10,259 bases of DNA from Halobacteriales archaeon. Lineage in GTDB: Archaea; Thermoplasmatota; SW-10-69-26; JACQPN01; JAIVGT01. The translations under genes were made by a program, and so were the position numbers. The stretch spans positions 1 through 10,259 of the forward strand of contig JAIVGT010000205.1 in the NCBI GenBank assembly GCA_020201485.1, read 5' to 3'. Shown here piece after piece: positions 7,450 through 10,259 of this stretch (positions are counted from its first letter, which is position 1; every line of letters begins with the position of its first letter). The notes under the pieces were generated by a model. The model made no database searches. It was not told the origin of the DNA and worked only from the letters and a program-made list of their open reading frames with translations.

Positions 7450-7932
7450 TCACGCGAGCCCGCCCCGCAGCGCGTCCTCGAGGGACTTCGCGCTCGGCGC
7501 CAGGGCGAGGGGCAGGCCCTTGTGCTTGTGCACCTTGCGCAGCGGCGCATCGGCGCACCACACGACCGCGCCCGCCTTCGCGCGCGCCTCCATCCGCTTG
7601 CAGTCCTGCGCGGTGGCGACGAGGCCCTGCGGCGCGCCCCTCTCGAACACGGCGACGAGCACGCCGAACGAGCCGAGCTGCACCTCGCGCCCGCCGCGCA
7701 CGACGAGGCCGCCCGTCCGCGCGCGCTGCGCCAGGACGAGCTCGTGGAACGCAGCGGCGTAGTCGCGGAGCGCGGCCTCGCTCATCCCATCCGCGGCCAG
7801 CAGGCCGGCCGTGGCGACGCTGCCCCAGTGGTCCTTGGCAGCGAGGTGGGCGAAGCCGGCGGGGATGCTGCCGGAGAGGGCTTCGAAGCCTTGCGCCTGG
7901 AGCCCTGCGCGGAGGAGGTCGAGCGCGGCCAT
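7450..7932 (-). CDS. Hypothetical protein, 160 aa, function unknown
   Basis: I do not recognise this family. The ATG at 7932 gives 160 aa. The N-terminal part (about 1-75) is mostly helical. The C-terminal part (about 76-160) alternates beta-strand-like segments (REVQLGSFGVLVAVFE, GLVATAQDC, AGAVVWCADAPL) with a basic stretch KVHKHKGLPLAL near the end. There is no signal peptide and no membrane helix, so it is probably cytosolic. Its stop lies 9 bp from that of the convergent antiporter gene. The 42-aa basic ORF lies 71 bp upstream on the same strand and could be co-transcribed with it. A weak T-rich patch (minus-strand TTCTTG, centre about 7960) is about 28 nt from the start but is a poor TATA box. 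Codon use, with G/C in nearly all third positions, matches the neighbouring genes, which supports it as a real gene. Confidence 0.7.
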   Translation of the reverse strand: MAALDLLRAGLQAQGFEALSGSIPAGFAHLAAKDHWGSVATAGLLAADGMSEAALRDYAAAFHELVLAQRARTGGLVVRGGREVQLGSFGVLVAVFERGAPQGLVATAQDCKRMEARAKAGAVVWCADAPLRKVHKHKGLPLALAPSAKSLEDALRGGLA

Positions 7933-8003
7933 GCGCGAGGTTCGCCCCGCGCGGCCAAGAACGTCCCGGCCGGGGCAAAGGGCCCTTGGGCGCGGAAGGA
8001 CGC

Positions 8004-8132
8004 TCAGGCTCCCTGCTTGCTGCTGCGGCGGTTCCCCGGGGCGGTGGAGTGGCCCCGCACGTCGCCCCCGCGGCTCGTCTCGCTCGGCTTGCGCAGACGG
8101 CGCGTCGTGGCCTTGTTGCTGCTTCGGGACAT
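8004..8132 (-). CDS. Small basic protein (42 aa), hypothetical
   Basis: This short ORF starts with ATG at 8132 and encodes 42 residues rich in Arg, Lys and Ser (it begins MSRSSNKATTRRLRKPSETS), with a strong net positive charge and no hydrophobic core. Such composition suggests a disordered nucleic-acid-binding peptide, but no family is recognised. The case for it being real rests mainly on position: the minus-strand element GGTATTTCC (8156-8164) is centred about 28 nt upstream of the ATG, the same spacing seen at other genes here. It also fills part of an otherwise empty stretch between the 160-aa gene and the secreted-protein gene. It could still be a chance ORF in GC-rich DNA. Confidence 0.4.
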   Translation of the reverse strand: MSRSSNKATTRRLRKPSETSRGGDVRGHSTAPGNRRSSKQGA

Positions 8133-8155
8133 GGTGCAGGGAAGGCGTGGCGCAC

Positions 8156-8164
8156 GGAAATACC
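8156..8164 (-). promoter_or_regulatory. TATA-like element upstream of the 42-aa ORF
   Basis: Read on the minus strand the sequence is GGTATTTCC. Its A/T core is centred about 28 nt before the ATG at 8132, consistent with an archaeal leaderless promoter. The rest of 8133-8328 is GC-rich and I see nothing else in it apart from the plus-strand element at 8299-8304. Confidence 0.35.
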
Positions 8165-8298
8165 TGCTCCCCCCGGCCTCGAGCGTGCCGAGCAGCGGAC
8201 GTCAGAAGATGCCGGGCGCGGGCGTCATGATGTTGAAGGCTTCTCGGGGATCGCACGTCGCCCGCCGGCCACGACGCGCAGCCAGCTTCCAGCCAAGC

Positions 8299-8304
8299 CA
8301 TAAG
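8299..8304 (+). promoter_or_regulatory. TATA-like element for the secreted jelly-roll protein gene
   Basis: CATAAG is centred about 27.5 nt upstream of the GTG at 8329. Its reverse complement is CTTATG, close to the CTTATC element before the crotonase gene. The spacing predicts a leaderless mRNA starting at or next to the GTG and supports that start codon. Confidence 0.5.
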
Positions 8305-8328
8305 TCCCCGGCCGAGGGCTGCGCGACC

Positions 8329-9165
8329 GTGCGACCCTCGCCGTTCGGCCTGCTCGTCACCGCCCTCCTGCTCGGGGCACCCGCGCTGGCGCTCGGCCCG
8401 GGCGTGCCGCCCCTCATCACGCCCGATGCGCGCAACCCGTGCTTCACCGGGACTGTTGCGGGTGCCGCGGTGTACGACGAAGGCTTCGAGGCCGGGGCCG
8501 CGGGGTGGACCACGCGCGGCACCACGGGCCGACCCGACCTCTGGCATGCGACGACGTTCGCCGGCAATGGCAGCGCGAACGACGCCCTGCTCCACGGCGG
8601 CCCGGGGCGGTTGTACTACGGCATCGAGAACGCGCAGGGCGGCACGTACAACACCAGCCGCCGGCCGAACGAGGGCGACATGCGCTCCCCGCTCCTGCGC
8701 GCCCCAGCCGGGCCCGCGGCGGTGCTCGTGAACACGAAGTGGCACGTCGAATGGGACCGGCCGTGGCTCGTGGACAGCATGCAGCTCGGCTACGCGGTCG
8801 GCGATGGCGCGCGCGTGGCGATGTGCAGCATGGGCAACGGATTCGCCGGCGACACGAACTACGTCATCGGCTACGGCTACTACCAGACGAGCCCGTTCGG
8901 GCAGGCCGCGCCCACCGGATGCGAGTACAGCCTGGAGAGCCCGCAGAACCCGTGCCGCGCGGCGCGCGACCGGCTGCACGAGGACATCGTGTTCGACCTC
9001 GCACCCGCCATCGCGCTCTGGGAGCCGCGCTGGTTCCCGCTGCCCGCGGAGGCGCAGGGCCGGGACGTGCGCGTGAGCCTGTGGTTCCAGACGGGCGACG
9101 CCATCGTGGACGATGCGATGGGCTGGATGGTGGACGACGTGCAGGTCGTGGCGCTCGGGCCGTGA
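8329..9165 (+). CDS. Secreted protein with predicted jelly-roll (choice-of-anchor J / MAM-like) domain
   Basis: This 278-aa exported protein of unknown function has a signal peptide: R2, a hydrophobic core FGLLVTALLLGAPALA, and a likely signal-peptidase cut after ALA near residue 22. The mature part starts with an EGFEAGAAGWTTRG segment and ends with a DDAMGWMVDDVQV segment. This pattern (an F-E-x-G-x-x-G-W start and a G-W-x-V-D-D-V end) is typical of concanavalin-like jelly-roll domains in secreted adhesins and metalloprotease accessory regions. It contains four cysteines in NPCF, AMCS, TGCE and NPCR contexts, which could form two disulphides outside the cell. There is no C-terminal membrane anchor, so it is probably released or held by other proteins. 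The GTG start is supported by the signal peptide and by the TATA-like element about 27 nt upstream. A short T-run about 20 nt after the stop (9185-9188) may help termination. Confidence 0.75.
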   Translation: MRPSPFGLLVTALLLGAPALALGPGVPPLITPDARNPCFTGTVAGAAVYDEGFEAGAAGWTTRGTTGRPDLWHATTFAGNGSANDALLHGGPGRLYYGIENAQGGTYNTSRRPNEGDMRSPLLRAPAGPAAVLVNTKWHVEWDRPWLVDSMQLGYAVGDGARVAMCSMGNGFAGDTNYVIGYGYYQTSPFGQAAPTGCEYSLESPQNPCRAARDRLHEDIVFDLAPAIALWEPRWFPLPAEAQGRDVRVSLWFQTGDAIVDDAMGWMVDDVQVVALGP

Positions 9166-9248
9166 GCGGAGAAGACATCGCGCCTTTTCGACGGGGCAGG
9201 CAGGGACCCATGGACTGGCCGACGCCAGGGGAATCCCTTGCTCGCGCA

Positions 9249-9573
9249 TCAAGCGCGACCGTCGCGCAGCCGCCCACCGGGGCCGAGCCGCGCTGCCCGC
9301 GCGCCCGGGAACAGCTCCTGCAGCGTCCGCGGCCGGCCGTCCTCGAAGACCTCGTCCGCCAGGTGGCGCGCGCCGAACTCGATGAACGCCGTGAGGATGG
9401 GCACCACGTCCTGGCCCTTGGCCGTGAGACGGTACCCGACCTCGCGCGCGCTCGCGCCCGGGATTCGCTCCAGCAGGCCCGCCTCGCGCAGCTCGCGCAG
9501 CCGGAAGGCGAGCACGCGCGGCGTCAGGCCGGGGTTGTTGCGCAGCAGGTCGCTGAACCGCGTACTCGGGCAT
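9249..9573 (-). CDS. HxlR-like winged-helix transcriptional regulator, 5' end frameshifted
   Basis: The conserved part reads RFSDLLRNNPGLTPRVLAFR, then LRELREAGLLERI, then GYRLTAKGQDVVPILTAFIE and ADEVFEDGRPRTLQELF. This is the winged-helix core of HxlR/MarR-type DNA-binding regulators: recognition helix, wing and dimerising C-terminal helix. In its reading frame there is a TAG just upstream and no ATG, GTG or TTG before the GTG at 9515, which would cut away the first helices. An ATG at 9573 with a proper promoter lies one frame away (it begins MPEYA). Removing one base in the GCGG run around 9558-9561 would join MPEY-x directly to FSDLL. So the gene is either a recent pseudogene, a sequencing or assembly error, or uses a shorter start. 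Even repaired, it lacks the N-terminal helix of typical HxlR proteins. It is divergent from the SRPBCC gene and probably controls the shared promoter, perhaps also itself. Confidence 0.6.
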
Positions 9574-9599
9574 CGCTATCCTTTCGTTCCCTGAGCGAC

Positions 9600-9620
9600 A
9601 CATATACTTTTGATACTATC
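9600..9620. promoter_or_regulatory. Divergent promoter with shared TATA region and GATA-C-TATC palindrome
   Basis: This is the most A/T-rich patch in the window. On the plus strand, ACATATAC (9600-9607) is about 24 nt before the SRPBCC ATG. On the minus strand, GTATATGT is about 31 nt before the regulator ATG at 9573 and is preceded by CAAAA, a good BRE match. Next to it, 9612-9620 is a perfect 4-bp inverted repeat with one central base (GATA-C-TATC). This is a candidate operator placed to block both transcripts. A Shine-Dalgarno-like AAGGA (9579-9583, minus strand) lies about 5-6 nt before the regulator ATG. Confidence 0.6.
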
Positions 9621-9627
9621 GCTGGCC

Positions 9628-10083
9628 ATGACCCGCCTCCACCACGAGGTGCGCATCGACGCCCCGCCCGCGACCGTCTTCGCCCTGCTCGACGACCTCG
9701 AGGCGGTGCAGCGCTACAACCCCGTGGTGGCGCGCACGCGCTACACGTCCGAGGCGCGCAGCGGCGTGGGTGCGGCGCGGCACTGCGAGTTCCAGCCCAA
9801 GGGGTTCTCGGACGAGCGCGTCGTGGGCTGGGAACAGGGCCGGGTCCACGCGATGGAGGTCGTGCGGTCGAGCTGGCCCATGCGCGACATCGGCTGGCGC
9901 GCGGAGCTGCGGCGCGACGGGGCGGGCACGCTCCTGGTCCAGGACACGTCGTACGTCGTAAAGGGCGGCCCCGTCGGCGCGCTCCTCGACGCCCTGGTGA
10001 TGCGCCGGAAGTTTGCCGGCATCCTCGACGCCATCCTCGCCGGGCTGAAGCGCGAGGCCGAGGCGCGCGAGCGCGCGCCGTGA
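9628..10083 (+). CDS. SRPBCC (START/polyketide cyclase-like) family protein
   Basis: This 151-aa protein has the SRPBCC pattern: an N-terminal strand followed by APPATVFALLDDLEAVQRYN (N-terminal strand and helices), a central beta-sheet with SGVGAARHCEF and WEQGRVHAMEVV segments, and a long C-terminal helix (LLDALVMRRKFAGILDAILA). SRPBCC domains form a deep cavity for hydrophobic ligands and occur as lipid or polyketide binders, cyclases and AHSA1-like proteins. No catalytic residues can be assigned here. It has no signal peptide and is cytosolic. The ATG at 9628 is chosen because it begins just before the first strand and lies about 24 nt after the TATA-like element. A TTG six codons upstream falls inside the promoter and is rejected. 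The divergent HxlR-like regulator next door suggests ligand-responsive or stress control, which is inference. Confidence 0.85.
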   Translation: MTRLHHEVRIDAPPATVFALLDDLEAVQRYNPVVARTRYTSEARSGVGAARHCEFQPKGFSDERVVGWEQGRVHAMEVVRSSWPMRDIGWRAELRRDGAGTLLVQDTSYVVKGGPVGALLDALVMRRKFAGILDAILAGLKREAEARERAP

Positions 10084-10135
10084 GCGATGCGGGTCCCCGA
10101 ACGCCGGCCTGACAAGCGCGGAGCGCCCTTCGGAA

Positions 10136-10188
10136 GCGGCAGTCTAACGCCGCACCAAGGGGTGAAGGGAACCCCGGCGACACGCCGG
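10136..10188. other. Cluster of hairpins between the SRPBCC gene and the tRNA
   Basis: Two perfect stems are visible: GCGGC/GCCGC with an 8-nt loop (10136-10153) and CCGGCG/CGCCGG with an ACA triloop (10174-10188, directly next to the end of the tRNA). An alternative GGGG/CCCC stem (10159-10162 with 10172-10175) overlaps the last one. They may act in 3' processing or termination of either the SRPBCC transcript or the tRNA. In GC-rich DNA such stems also arise by chance. No known RNA family is recognised. Confidence 0.25.
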
Positions 10189-10196
10189 AAGAACGA

Positions 10197-10259
10197 TGGA
10201 CTGGGCGGGATTCGAACCCGCGGCCTCGTGCTTGCGAAGCACGCGATCTACCGCTGATC
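10197..10259 (-). tRNA. tRNA-Ala (anticodon CGC), 5' end cut by the window
   Basis: Read on the minus strand from the window edge: D-stem GATC, loop AGCGGTA, GATC; G26; anticodon stem CGTGC with loop TTCGCAA and stem GCACG; variable loop AGGCC; T-arm GCGGG-TTCGAAT-CCCGC; acceptor 3' strand CCAGTCC; discriminator A. The loop places CGC at positions 34-36, which reads the alanine codon GCG, common in this GC-rich genome. CCA is not encoded, as in most archaea, and there is no intron in the anticodon loop. About 9 nt (the acceptor 5' strand and positions 8-9) lie beyond the window. Confidence 0.95.

Noticed and set aside
7450..9603. A single 717-codon minus-strand protein covering the unknown gene, the secreted-protein region and the regulator
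   Set aside because: It crosses real genes in other frames and promoters. Only the last 160 codons look coding in this frame.
9610..9627. TTG start for the SRPBCC gene
   Set aside because: It lies within the A/T-rich promoter just after the TATA element. The ATG at 9628 fits both the family and the promoter spacing.
10084..10196. A second tRNA in the spacer next to tRNA-Ala
   Set aside because: Some stems recall tRNA arms, but no T-arm consensus or complete cloverleaf can be built on either strand.
10197..10259. Integration site of a mobile element at the tRNA gene
   Set aside because: No integrase, direct repeat of the tRNA 3' end or composition change is visible in the window.
1..10259. 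CRISPR array, insertion sequence, defence or biosynthetic cluster
   Set aside because: No regularly spaced repeats, transposase motifs, terminal inverted repeats, or known defence or biosynthetic genes were found.

Overview
The window reads as archaeal DNA with very high GC content. Several genes have no Shine-Dalgarno site but carry a short A/T-rich element about 24-31 nt upstream of the start codon, which is the spacing expected for TATA-driven leaderless transcripts. The tRNA-Ala at the right edge does not encode CCA. The helicase is of the Lhr-core type and is followed by an ICC-like phosphoesterase, a pairing familiar from archaea. The helicase and phosphoesterase are not strongly acidic, so a haloarchaeon is unlikely. 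A high-GC member of the Thermoplasmatota or a related euryarchaeal lineage is my best guess, but this is inference and no marker gene settles it.

Left part (1-1902): a secreted cyclophilin-type peptidyl-prolyl isomerase lipoprotein (plus) meets an Fpg/Nei-family DNA glycosylase (minus) tail to tail with an 11-bp overlap. The glycosylase is divergent from the large Lhr helicase, and one short intergenic region serves both. Centre (1903-5428): lhr and an ICC/PdeM-like metallophosphoesterase overlap by 8 bp and form an operon. Positions 1012-5428 therefore look like a DNA-repair island: base excision glycosylase, 3'-5' DNA helicase and phosphoesterase.

Middle right (5462-7440): a crotonase-fold protein with its own promoter, then a CAX-like Ca2+/H+ antiporter. 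Convergent with the antiporter is an unrecognised 160-aa protein (minus), preceded on the same strand by a 42-aa very basic small ORF with a plausible promoter. A secreted jelly-roll-like protein (8329-9165) runs on the plus strand.

Right part (9249-10259): a HxlR-like winged-helix regulator (minus), whose 5' end appears broken by a one-base frameshift, is divergent from an SRPBCC/START-fold gene (plus). They share a compact A/T-rich promoter that holds a small palindrome. The window ends inside a tRNA-Ala(CGC) on the minus strand.

Most of the window is ordinary housekeeping and accessory chromosome. I see no defence system, mobile element, CRISPR array or biosynthetic cluster. The most interesting points are the Fpg-Lhr-phosphoesterase arrangement, the glycosylase zinc finger lacking its fourth cysteine, the frameshifted regulator, the small basic protein, and the repeated leaderless promoter pattern.
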